DNA of 43,199 bases from Candidatus Cloacimonadota bacterium (GTDB taxonomy: Bacteria > Cloacimonadota > Cloacimonadia > Cloacimonadales > TCS61): assembly GCA_021108315.1 (NCBI GenBank), contig JAIORE010000255.1, forward strand, positions 1-43,199, written 5' to 3'. This document shows positions 8,746-17,900 of the stretch, piece after piece (positions within the stretch are counted from its first letter, which is position 1; each line of letters opens with the position of its first letter). A model generated the notes under the pieces. That model was not told the origin of the DNA and made no database searches. It saw only the letters and a program-made list of their open reading frames with translations. The translations under genes and the position numbers were made by a program.

Positions 8746-8883
8746 AGACTGTTCAAATTAATTCATCGCAATTTATAGAATTAGGTTTTTATGGGAATAA
8801 AAAGTGAACATTTTGATTTGAAAAGATGTATTCCACCAATTGACAAAATAGTTAAAAACTTATTTTTTCACCAATTTTATTTA

Positions 8884-9062
8884 GAAACCCACGATTTTAA
8901 TCGTGGTAATATTATGCGGTAATAACATAACCGACTTTAGTCGTAAAACTTCATTAGATTTATTATAATTATTCTACATCGTTTTCAGTGTCTTTTTTCT
9001 CTTAACGACTAAAGTCGTGTACGAATGATTCCTGATTGTTCCACGATTGAAATCGTGGATTT
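8884..9062. repeat. Composite inverted-repeat element A-B-B'-A', copy 1
   Basis: Four palindromes are arranged symmetrically: A, CCACGATTTTAATCGTGG (8889-8906); B, CGACTTTAGTCG (8932-8943); B', ACGACTAAAGTCGT (9005-9018); and A', CCACGATTGAAATCGTGG (9041-9058). The same order and spacing recur at 11743-11917. This looks like a BIME-type REP element. The rest of the 8594-9286 spacer holds no gene I can support. Confidence 0.8.
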
Positions 9063-9286
9063 CTTTATGGAGTTTTTTTCTTTTAGATTTTTAACTACTG
9101 GAAGAATGTCAAAATAACATATAAATGTGCAATATTAACAAATATATTGCCGCTAACTTATTGAAAAAGATGGTTTGAGATGTGAACAGTCTCTGGAAAC
9201 GAGTTTTTAGTTCAAAATTTAAAGTGATTGACGTTTATCAAATAGAGAAATTTTTTGAATAAAATTTTATATTTAAGGAGATTAAT

Positions 9287-9613
9287 ATGTTCCCAGGTGG
9301 AAAAAAAGGAATGAAAGACCTAATGAAACAGGCACAAAAGATGCAAAAAGATATGCAAAAAGCTCAGGAAGAATTAGCAAATATGGTTGTAGAAGGAACA
9401 GCTGGTGGTGGAATGGTTACCGTGAAAATGAACGGACAAAACAAAGTACTCAGTGTGAAACTTGATCCTGAAGTAGTTGATCCCGATGATATTGAAATGT
9501 TAGAAGACCTCATTATGGCTGCTACAAATGAAGCTCAAGAAAAAATTTCCAAAACAAGTGAACAAGAGATGTCTAAGCTTACCGGCGGAATGAAAATACC
9601 GGGCTTATTTTAA
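9287..9613 (+). CDS. ybaB: YbaB/EbfC family nucleoid-associated protein
   Basis: This is a 108-residue protein of the YbaB/EbfC family, a small dimeric DNA-binding protein associated with the nucleoid. It begins with a long basic helix, [20 protein letters not shown], followed by a glycine-rich strand segment [15 protein letters not shown]. The signature block [21 protein letters not shown] (broken here for length) covers about residues 62-82, and it ends with a helix and [13 protein letters not shown]. Length matches E. coli YbaB (109). AAGGAG precedes the ATG. It lies six bases ahead of recR, the classic arrangement; in many bacteria the pair also follows dnaX, which is not in this window. 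Confidence 0.97.
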   Translation: MFPGGKKGMKDLMKQAQKMQKDMQKAQEELANMVVEGTAGGGMVTVKMNGQNKVLSVKLDPEVVDPDDIEMLEDLIMAATNEAQEKISKTSEQEMSKLTGGMKIPGLF

Positions 9614-9619
9614 GATACA

Positions 9620-10219
9620 ATGTTTTCCGGAATTCTGGCTGAGCTGGAAAAAAACTTAAAATCTCTTCCCGGGATTGGTCCCAAAACCGCCCAAAGACTC
9701 GCTATTTTCCTTATTAGTATGGAAAAAGATAAGTCTTTACAGATTGCTGATTCCATAACCGAAGCTGTGAATAGCTATCACAATTGCAGTGAATGTAATA
9801 TCCTCACCGCAGAAAATCCTTGTAAATTCTGCACTGCTCCCGAAAGAGATAATAAGGCTCTTTGCATTGTAGAAACTACGCAAGACGTATATTTAATAGA
9901 AAACACACACGAATTTCAAGGTAAGTATTTTGTGCTTACCAAATTGCTTTCACCGTTAGATGGAATTGGTCCTAATGATATACATTTCTCCAAGCTAATC
10001 CAAAAAGTGAAAAATGAGAATATTCAGGAAATAGTATTAGCTTTGAATCCATCAGCAGAAGGGGAAACCACGATAGTTTTTCTGGCAACTAATCTGAAAG
10101 ACTTGGTTCCCAGTATCACCAGATTATCTACCGGAATCCCCTTCGGTGGAGATATTGAATACTCCAGTACTCCAACTCTGATCAATGCTCTTAAAAGACG
10201 ATACACGGTGAAAGAGTGA
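9620..10219 (+). CDS. recR: Recombination mediator protein RecR
   Basis: This is a 199-residue RecR, the ring-forming partner of RecO (and RecF) that helps load RecA on SSB-coated gaps. In order it shows a helix-hairpin-helix near LPGIGPKTAQRLA (about 16-28), a four-Cys zinc site at C56, C59, C68 and C71, and a Toprim domain from about residue 80 with IVETTQDVYLIE and LALNPSAEGETT. The C-terminal motif RLSTGIPFGGDIEY is also present. Length equals the family norm. Its stop overlaps the GTG start of the following lipoprotein gene by four bases, and it sits six bases after ybaB, so all three should be one operon. Confidence 0.98.
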   Translation: MFSGILAELEKNLKSLPGIGPKTAQRLAIFLISMEKDKSLQIADSITEAVNSYHNCSECNILTAENPCKFCTAPERDNKALCIVETTQDVYLIENTHEFQGKYFVLTKLLSPLDGIGPNDIHFSKLIQKVKNENIQEIVLALNPSAEGETTIVFLATNLKDLVPSITRLSTGIPFGGDIEYSSTPTLINALKRRYTVKE

Positions 10220-11484
10220 AAAAACTTATTTTCATCGCTCTCATTGTTTTATTAAACTCCTGCGGACATAAAAAAGCTCCGACTGGTGGTCCCAAAGATA
10301 CTATCAATCCTTCCATTGTTTCCATATTTCCTGATGAATTCAGTGATTTAAATGAAGTGGAAGCAATTGAAATTGTATTTTCCAAACCAATTGAAAGATC
10401 AAGTATATTAACCGGAATCTATTTCTATCCTCCTATTATTCAAAAGAAATTTAAGTGGAATAAAAATGTTCTTCAAATAATCATTAAGGAAGATTTGGAT
10501 GAAAATACCAACTATTTTCTAACCCTTAATACTAAAATAAAAGGTGAACACAGCAATAAACTTGATCAAGAATATCTTTTTATTTTCAAATCAGGAGAAT
10601 TGCAGGATAATAAAATTTCGGGAAAGATACTCTTTGAAGTTGCTGACGACAAAGGTAAAGAGATTTCGATGAAGCTTCTCTCAGCGGATTCCACATTTAT
10701 CTATTCTAAGAAAATCATTGAGAATACATATCAAATCGAGAATCTGAACAATGAAGAACATATCCTCACGGCTTTCATTGATAACAACGATAATGATCGT
10801 TATGATTTTGAGAAAGAAGCTTATTTTAGAAAGGTGATTCCTGCTGATAAAATAACTACTTTAAATCTGGAAATGGTTTATGCTGATTCCACTAAGCCGA
10901 AAGTGAAAAAGATCAAGGTTATTTCCTCAACTCAATTGGATATTACATTTTCCGAACCTATCAAATCATTCAGCGGTGAATTGATCTATATTGATAGCAC
11001 CGAGACGATACTTCCTATAAAAATGTATGCTTTGCAGGAAGATAAAATGATGGTACTTACCGCAGAGATGGATACTCTTAATTATCAGTTTCATTTTGCG
11101 GAAATATCTGATTTGAAAGATAATATCTTAGAACAATCAATGACACTTTTTGAAGCAAAAACTTTTCCCGATACCATACCACCGGAAATATTACATACTT
11201 TCCCTCAAAATGGTGAAACTATCAATACTTTAAATCCAGAGATCGTGATTGAATTTTCGGAATTGCTCTATGCTAATAATATTGAAATCTCATTATTTGC
11301 CAATGAATCTAATAGAACTATCGAACTTGCTTTGAAAAGCACCAATAACAAGCGTTTTGTATATAGTGTACAGGAGAAATTAGAGAATTTTACTTCTTAT
11401 ATATTTGTTTTAACTGCCTTTGATCCGAGTAATAATTTTTTATTGGAATTTGAAGATATTGTTTTTATTCCGATTGTGAGATAG
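10216..11484 (+). CDS. Ig-like (Big_5/SbsA-type) lipoprotein
   Basis: This is a 422-residue predicted lipoprotein. The N-terminus has a short basic-hydrophobic signal ending in the lipobox LNSC, then CGHKKAPTGGPKDTINP, a start typical of Ig-like lipoproteins in FCB bacteria. Three Ig-like repeats follow, each opening with a Pro-rich 'P.I....P' motif and containing a strand like IEIVFSKPIE: about residues 33-125, 228-310 and 320-420. Between repeats 1 and 2 is a beta-rich segment with an acidic FIDNNDNDRYDFEKEAYF loop that may bind a metal. It probably acts at the outer membrane or surface; no enzyme activity is apparent. The GTG start overlaps the recR stop, which suggests translational coupling. 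Confidence 0.85.
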   Translation: MKKLIFIALIVLLNSCGHKKAPTGGPKDTINPSIVSIFPDEFSDLNEVEAIEIVFSKPIERSSILTGIYFYPPIIQKKFKWNKNVLQIIIKEDLDENTNYFLTLNTKIKGEHSNKLDQEYLFIFKSGELQDNKISGKILFEVADDKGKEISMKLLSADSTFIYSKKIIENTYQIENLNNEEHILTAFIDNNDNDRYDFEKEAYFRKVIPADKITTLNLEMVYADSTKPKVKKIKVISSTQLDITFSEPIKSFSGELIYIDSTETILPIKMYALQEDKMMVLTAEMDTLNYQFHFAEISDLKDNILEQSMTLFEAKTFPDTIPPEILHTFPQNGETINTLNPEIVIEFSELLYANNIEISLFANESNRTIELALKSTNNKRFVYSVQEKLENFTSYIFVLTAFDPSNNFLLEFEDIVFIPIVR

Positions 11485-11502
11485 TTAAAGAACTAATTAG
11501 TA

Positions 11503-11535
11503 AGTACTTGAACAAAAGTTTTCAAGTAGTTTTTC
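11503..11535 (+). terminator. Rho-independent terminator after the ybaB-recR operon
   Basis: A perfect eight-base stem, TACTTGAA (11505-11512) paired with TTCAAGTA (11521-11528), has an eight-base loop and is followed by GTTTTTCC. It lies about 20 bases past the lipoprotein stop codon and is well placed to end the operon. Confidence 0.75.
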
Positions 11536-11574
11536 CTTTGGTCAACAAGAAATAGCTTTCATAAAATACTTGGC

Positions 11575-11645
11575 AAACCGTTGAAACGTTTAAATAAAAA
11601 AGCTTTATCTTATTAACCCCAAACTTAAGTTTGTGGTTAATAAGA
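11575..11645. repeat. REP-like element with ACCGTTGAAACGTT and CAAACTTAAGTTTG palindromes
   Basis: The element holds ACCGTTGAAACGTT (about 11577-11590). It also has nested stems CTTATTAACC/GGTTAATAAG (11609-11618 and 11635-11644) around the palindrome CAAACTTAAGTTTG. The same two motifs form the element at 20115-20224, where both outer arms are preserved. Here the right arm seems lost. Confidence 0.75.
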
Positions 11646-11742
11646 CGGAAATTTTCGAGCTGGACAATTAAAAATTTTGAGCATATTCTTTTTCTACACT
11701 TTTGGCTTGAAGAAAAAGTTAAAAGAAAAATACTTATAAACA

Positions 11743-11917
11743 AACCCACGATTTTAATCGTGGGATAATCCGAAATCCTCCCTACACGACTTAAGTCGTA
11801 AAGGAAAATAGACCCGAAGAATAATTAGGATGAATTTATGTGATAGTGTTTTAATGACTAAACTCGGCTATTGTTGTTACTATATAATATTCCCACGATT
11901 AAAAACGTGGGTTTCTC
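11743..11917. repeat. Composite inverted-repeat element A-B-B'-A', copy 2
   Basis: This is a second copy of the element at 8884-9062. A is CCCACGATTTTAATCGTGGG (11745-11764), B is ACGACTTAAGTCGT (11786-11799), B' is a decayed TGACTAAACTCGG near 11855, and A' is CCCACGATTAAAAACGTGGG (11892-11911). The outer palindromes are kept better than the inner B'. Confidence 0.78.
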
Positions 11918-12126
11918 AATAAATTAATAATTCATATTACTTGACATCATTTCTCATCACTATCTTTTTGACATATATTAGTAAGTAGTTATATTTATAA
12001 TAGGAAGCAGTTATGATAATTATTGAGATAAAAGAAATATATAGTAGTAATAATATTTATGAATTATAGTTAATGTTTAATAGAATTGTAGTATAGATTT
12101 TATATATATATTATAATAAAGTTTAT

Positions 12127-12169
12127 AAAAAATACTGATTATTCAAAAGAATAATCAGTATTTTTTTTA
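12127..12169. terminator. Strong hairpin flanked by A- and T-runs, likely bidirectional terminator
   Basis: The stem AATACTGATTATT is matched exactly by AATAATCAGTATT, with loop CAAAAG. It is preceded by an A-run and followed by eight T's, so it could stop transcription from either side. There is no gene directly next to it: it stands about 330 bases before the histidine-kinase operon and 640 bases after the lipoprotein gene, inside a repeat-rich spacer. It may mark the end of an unrecognised small transcript. Confidence 0.7.
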
Positions 12170-12198
12170 CTTTTTCTCTTAATAATTAGCTAAAAACG

Positions 12199-12300
12199 TC
12201 GAGACCGTTTAAAAAATGATCGGAAACCATTTTTAAAATGGTCGAAAGCTTTTATAAAATGATAACTACGAGTTGGAAAAACACTCGAAATCTTTTTTGA
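12199..12300. repeat. Degenerate tandem array of about 21-22 bp semi-palindromic units
   Basis: Units start at about 12199 (TCGAGACC), 12220 (TCGGAAACC), 12242 (TCGAAAGC) and 12285 (TCGAAATC), with a weak one around 12264. Each is followed by a T-run and AAAATG-like bases; the clearest core is CCATTTTTAAAATGG. Spacing is 21-22 bases or a double of it. There is no open frame across the array. The remainder of the 11485-12502 spacer shows nothing else that I can name. Confidence 0.5.
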
Positions 12301-12502
12301 AATTTACGATTTCACTCAAAAACTCTTAAAAGACTACTTTTGAGCTTCTCGAAATATAGTTGATGATATTCTTTTTTATATTTTTTACAGCCCTCCAAAT
12401 CCTTCCAAATATGAATGTGAATAGTTGATGAATTAAATAACCTTAAAATAAATTATATTGACATAAAATTAGTAAATCAACTTTTAAATTTTCGAGGTCT
12501 AA

Positions 12503-14980
12503 ATGAAGAAATGGAAAAAATTATATAACTTTTTTTATAAATATATAGGTTCAGATATTCAACCGGAATTAATCCAAAAACATACTTCCGTATATTTTGC
12601 ATTGCTGTTAGGAATATTCTTTTTTATTATTTACGGATTGTTATCTCTTTTTTATCATAACTATGATATTGCTGTCGCTAAATTAAGCACAGCAATTATT
12701 TTTCTAATTATGTTATTCTATTTCCACAAAATCAGAAATTACAAACGGACTATTTTAATCAGTATGCTTGTAACAACTTTGTTTTTTTTCTATTATCTAA
12801 TTTCTGGTGGCTTGGAAAGAAGCGAAATCATCTGGATTTTATGTTATCCTTTGATTGCATTTTTCTTTTTTGGTAATAAAAAAGGATTTTATTTCACCTT
12901 CGGATTTCTAATTGCTATTATTTTTGCTTTGTTTAGTTCCTTTCCGGGTCTCCAAGATAGCAGTTCTTTTGAGAATAAATTCAGATTTATCGGGGTGTAT
13001 GTTCTAATAAGTTTCTTTGCTTACATTTTGGAATCAATTGGTCGCTCTTCTAATCTGCAATTAATCAAAAACAACAAGGTTCTAAGCAAAACATTGATAG
13101 ATTTACAAACAAATGAGAAAGAACTTATTAAACATAAAAATCGCTATAAAAATATATTCGAATCTATTGGAAATGCGATTATTAAATGTGATAAAAATTG
13201 TATCGTCAATTTGTATAATTCTAAAGCAAATGAACTTTTCGGAAAAGCTTTTGAAAATCAAACTGAAATTAGATTTTTGGATTTAATTAATGAGATTGAT
13301 CAAAAAAGATTAATAAAATGTCACAAAACTCTTGAAGCAAACAACTCCAAAGTTATAGAATACAATTTTACATATATTGATAAAAATTCAAAGCAAAAGA
13401 AAATACAATCTTTCATTACTTATGATGCAATTGATAAAGAATTTATTTCATCAATGTATGATGTTACTGAGACCAAAAAAGCTCACCAGTTTCAAAATAT
13501 AATATATAAAATAATTGAATCATCAATCACAACAGATGATCTGAACAAACTTATCATCAAAATTAAGAAAATGATTAATCCTATTATAAATACAACTAAC
13601 TTTTATATTGCTCTTTATAATGAAGAAGATGATTCTCTTACTTTACAATTTCAAGAGGATGAGAAAGATAAATTCACAAAATTTCCAGCAGGAAGATCAT
13701 TAACCGCCTATGTTATTAGAAATAAAATGCCTCTTCTACTTACAAAGCCAGAGATCAAAGAATGGGTTTCTAATGGAATTATTGATAGTATTGGCACAAT
13801 GTCCGATGTTTGGTTAGGAGTTCCGCTCATAGTTGAAGCCAAAGTAATTGGAGTTGTTGCTGTTCAAAGTTATGATGATCAAAACGCATATAATGAATCT
13901 CATAAGAATCTTCTATCTTTTATCTCAAACCAAATTGCGACTGTAATTTTGAAAAAGCAGTTAGAACATAAATTCAATATCGAAAAAGCATATTTACAAA
14001 GTTTGTTCGAGAATAGTTCAAGTGGAATAGCTTTAGTTGATACTGCCAGCAATATAATCAAAATAAACAAAGCATTTACAAAAATATTTGGCTATGAAAT
14101 TAATGAAGTTATAGATAAGTGTATTGATGATTTACTTGCTCCTAAGCAGTTTCATAAAGAAGCAAAAGATGCTACTAATACTGTTTCAAATCGAAAAGTA
14201 ATTGATTTTGAAACAATTAGGAAAAAGAAAAACGGTGAATTAATTGATGTTTCCATCATCGGAATTCCTATTACAGAAGATGAGAAACAAATAGCAGTTT
14301 ACGGAATTTATAACGACATTTCCGAGCGAAAAAAAGATGAAAAAGAGATTTTATTTCAAAAAGAATATCTGATGCTAATAAATAAAATACTGCGTCATGA
14401 TATTACGAACAATCTTACAGTAGTTCGTAGTGCTATAAGATTATATAATCGCTTGAATGAACGGACCTATCTTGATAAAGCTGGAGAAACTATCAAAAAA
14501 AGTTTTGATCTTATTACAAAAATGAGGGAATTAGAAGCATTCATGCATCTTGATAAAAAACTTACCAAATTCAATTTCAAATCAATAACAAACAAAATTA
14601 TTAGACAACACAAAGAGATTGAAGTAAATGTATTTGGTGAAGGTGTTTTCATGGCAAATAGTGCTATGAATTCCGTTTTTGATAATCTCGTCAATAATGC
14701 CATTAACCATGGGAAAACAAATAAAATGGACTTTGTTTATAAAGCAGAAGAACAGAATGTTATTATAGAGGTAAAAGATTATGGTTCTGGAATTCCTGAT
14801 GATATAAAAACAAAAGTTTTTCAAGAAAACTTTATCTATGGGAAAACCGGTAACTCTGGATTAGGACTTTATATTGTCCAGAGTGTTATTAAAAGTATTT
14901 CAGGGAAAATTGAAATTTTGGATAATATACCTCAAGGCACTATTTTTAAAATAACTCTTCCCAAAGTAGATGTGGAGTAA
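12503..14980 (+). CDS. Membrane sensor histidine kinase with PAS-GAF-PAS
   Basis: This is an 825-residue sensor kinase. About six membrane helices fill residues 28-185. After them come a PAS domain (about 207-320, opening YKNIFESIGNAIIKCD), a GAF domain (about 335-475), and a second PAS (about 490-610, FENSSSGIALVDTASN). In the kinase core, H632 in LRHDITNNL is the likely phosphorylation site. The N-box is DNLVNNAINHG from residue 727, G1 is KDYGSGIP, and G2 is SGLGLYIV near 785. The LRHDI.N.L H-box is the kind common in PAS-rich environmental kinases. It is the first gene of a three-gene operon, with GAGGT before the ATG and only three bases to the next gene. The signal is unknown. Confidence 0.92.
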   Translation: MKKWKKLYNFFYKYIGSDIQPELIQKHTSVYFALLLGIFFFIIYGLLSLFYHNYDIAVAKLSTAIIFLIMLFYFHKIRNYKRTILISMLVTTLFFFYYLISGGLERSEIIWILCYPLIAFFFFGNKKGFYFTFGFLIAIIFALFSSFPGLQDSSSFENKFRFIGVYVLISFFAYILESIGRSSNLQLIKNNKVLSKTLIDLQTNEKELIKHKNRYKNIFESIGNAIIKCDKNCIVNLYNSKANELFGKAFENQTEIRFLDLINEIDQKRLIKCHKTLEANNSKVIEYNFTYIDKNSKQKKIQSFITYDAIDKEFISSMYDVTETKKAHQFQNIIYKIIESSITTDDLNKLIIKIKKMINPIINTTNFYIALYNEEDDSLTLQFQEDEKDKFTKFPAGRSLTAYVIRNKMPLLLTKPEIKEWVSNGIIDSIGTMSDVWLGVPLIVEAKVIGVVAVQSYDDQNAYNESHKNLLSFISNQIATVILKKQLEHKFNIEKAYLQSLFENSSSGIALVDTASNIIKINKAFTKIFGYEINEVIDKCIDDLLAPKQFHKEAKDATNTVSNRKVIDFETIRKKKNGELIDVSIIGIPITEDEKQIAVYGIYNDISERKKDEKEILFQKEYLMLINKILRHDITNNLTVVRSAIRLYNRLNERTYLDKAGETIKKSFDLITKMRELEAFMHLDKKLTKFNFKSITNKIIRQHKEIEVNVFGEGVFMANSAMNSVFDNLVNNAINHGKTNKMDFVYKAEEQNVIIEVKDYGSGIPDDIKTKVFQENFIYGKTGNSGLGLYIVQSVIKSISGKIEILDNIPQGTIFKITLPKVDVE

Positions 14981-14983
14981 GTA

Positions 14984-17900
14984 ATGATAATAAAAATTTT
15001 AATGCTTGAAGACAGTCCGTCAGATACTGAGCTTGCTGAGATAGAATTCAGAAAAGCAAAACTTCAATATACACTCAAAAGAGTTGAGACAAGAGAAGAT
15101 TTTGTTAATAATATTATAGAAGATAAGCCCGACCTAATCATTGCCGATTACAGTCTACCAGCTTTTGATGGAATATCAGCTCTTGAAATCGCCAAAGAAA
15201 TTATTCCAAATGTTCCCTTTATCATTTTCACTGGTTCTCTTGATGAGATGTCTGCTGTGGATGTAATGCGTAATGGAGCTTGGGATTATGTTCTCAAAGA
15301 GAATACGGTAAGACTTGTTCCGGCAATCCAAAATGCTCTCAAATTGAAAGCAGAGAAAGATAAAAATAAACTGATAGAAGAAAAAATCCGAAAATTATCT
15401 AAAGTCGTAGAAACAACTCCAGCAGCAATTGTGATAACAGATTTACAGGGAAAAATAGAATATGTAAACCAAGGGCTTCTTACTCTTGGTGGTTTTGAAG
15501 ATGATAGCTTAATAATTGGAAAATCAATCTTTATGTTCAGTAATGAAGAAGGTGTAGAACAATTACAGAAAAATATTATCCCAACAATTTTATCGGAAAA
15601 TAAATGGATAGGAGAAGTTCCCGTTAAACGAAAAGATTGTTCTATCTTTCAAGCGGAGATAATCTGTTCGGTGATATTGGATGAAGAGGATAAACCAAAA
15701 TATTTATTATCTCAATATAACGATATTACAGATAGAAAAAAAGTAGAAGCACAAAATATTCATCTAACAAAAGTAATTAGGAATGTCAGGGAAATAAACC
15801 GATTAATTATTTATGAAAAAGATAGAATGAAATTACTTCAAAATGTTACGGAAATTCTTTCTAATAATTTAGATTACTCAAATGCAATGATTCTCACTTT
15901 TGATAAAGATCAGAAATATGAATTCTTGATCCAAAATGAAATTGGAGAAGATTATCTATCTGTTAAGGAGATGTTTAAAAAGGGAATATATTCATCTTGT
16001 ATAAAACAAGCCTTAAATCAAGAAGAATTGGTTATTATTGATACACCTTTGAATGAATGTGAGCAATGCACTTTTCGGATTTATGATAATGATTTTTTTA
16101 CAATATTATCTAAACTTAGCTATGGTTCAAGAACTTACGGAGTTATTAGCCTACAAAGGACTCGTGAATTAGTCTTGAATGATGAAGAATTGGGATTACT
16201 TAAAGAAGTTGCAAATGATATCGCTTTTGCCTTGTATCGAATAGATTTGGAAGAGGAACATAAAGTTTTTGAAAAACATATAAAAAAACAAGCAAAAACC
16301 TTAGACCAAATATTTCATAACTCAATTGATAGTATGGTTTTGTTAGATAAAGACTATAATTATATCAGCGTTAGTGATTCTTTTGCAAAATCTTGCCATC
16401 GTGAGAAGAAAGATTATTTCAATCAAAATCATTTCGACTTGTATCCATCCGATCTCAAGGAAAAAGCAGATAAAGCCAAGAAAGATAAGCAAATTTATCG
16501 AAGATATTCACATTCTTTTGTATTTCCCAAAAATCCCGAATGGGGAACTTCATATTGGGATTTGGGATTAATTCCTCTCTTGGATAACAATGATGAAGTG
16601 GAAATGTTTCTTTTAACTTTGAAAGAGGTAACAGATAATATAATTGCTATCAGACAATTGAGAGAAAGTGAAAAAAAACTTAGAAATTTCATTGATTTTA
16701 GTCCTATGGGAATTTGGTGTTTCCAACCTAAAAAACCTGTTAGTATTAATATTTCCCAAGATCAGATGATTTCTAAATTTTTTAATAGTATTTGTGTTGA
16801 TTGTAATGATACTTATGCAAATATGATGAATATTTCAACAGAAAATATAATTGGATTGAAACTTTCTGATGCTATGCCTGATATTGATGAAAATAGGAAT
16901 TATTTAAAAGCTTTCATCAATAATGGATTCAAATTATTGGATGGTATTTCAAGAGAATATACTAAAGACGGAAAGGAAAAATATTTCTCGAATTCATTGG
17001 TTGGAGTTATCAAAAACGGTGAATTAATTAATGCTTGGGGAACCCAAACAGATATTACAAATCGTATTAATGCCGAAGAAAAATTGAAGAAAAGCGAGAA
17101 AAAATACAGAGATTTATTTGAAAAATCAAAAGATGCTATTTTAATAATACATAACGGCAAATTTATAGATTGCAATCAAGCGACCATAGATATGCTTCGT
17201 TATAATAATAAAGATGAATTTTTAAATAAGCACCTCTCGGAATTATCACCGGAAAAACAACCGGACGGGAAAATGTCGCTATCTAAAATAAACGAGATGA
17301 TGAAAATAGCTCTAAAAAATGGCAGTCACCGTTTCGAATGGGATCATAAGAGAGCCGATGGAGAGATTTTTCCTGTCGAAGTATTGTTAACTGCTATTTC
17401 CAACGATAAAAAAAATCAAATTATTCATACTGTATGGCGTGATATTACCGAAAGCAAACAAGCGGAAGAACATATCAGAAAACTTTCTTCTGCGGTAGAA
17501 CAAAGTCCTTCAATCATTGCTATCACTGATCTCAATAGTAATATTGAATATATGAATCCAATATTTTACGAAATAACAGGTTATACTCCAGAGGAAGTTT
17601 TGGGACATGATTTTAAAATACTAAGATCAGATGAGTTCTCTGAAACTTATTATAAAGAAATATGGGAAATTGTTGTTTCCGGTAAAACATGGAAAGGTGT
17701 ATTCAGTAACAAAAAGAAGAATGGTGAGATATACTATGAAGCTGCTACTATTGCCCCTATTCTCGATAAAAAGGGAAAGCAAACCCATTATTTAAAAGTT
17801 GCAGAGAATATTACAGAACAAAGATTAATAGAACAAGCTCTCAAATCAAGTGAAGAAAGATTGAGGACATTGATCAATAATACTGATGACATAATTTGTT

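Noticed and set aside
8884..9062. Possible CRISPR array from repeated palindromes
   Set aside because: Only four palindromes of two different kinds with unequal spacing, arranged in mirror order, and no cas genes nearby.
11522..11749. Minus-strand ORF of 75 codons in the repeat zone
   Set aside because: It is made up of the terminator and REP palindromes read through; there is no start context.
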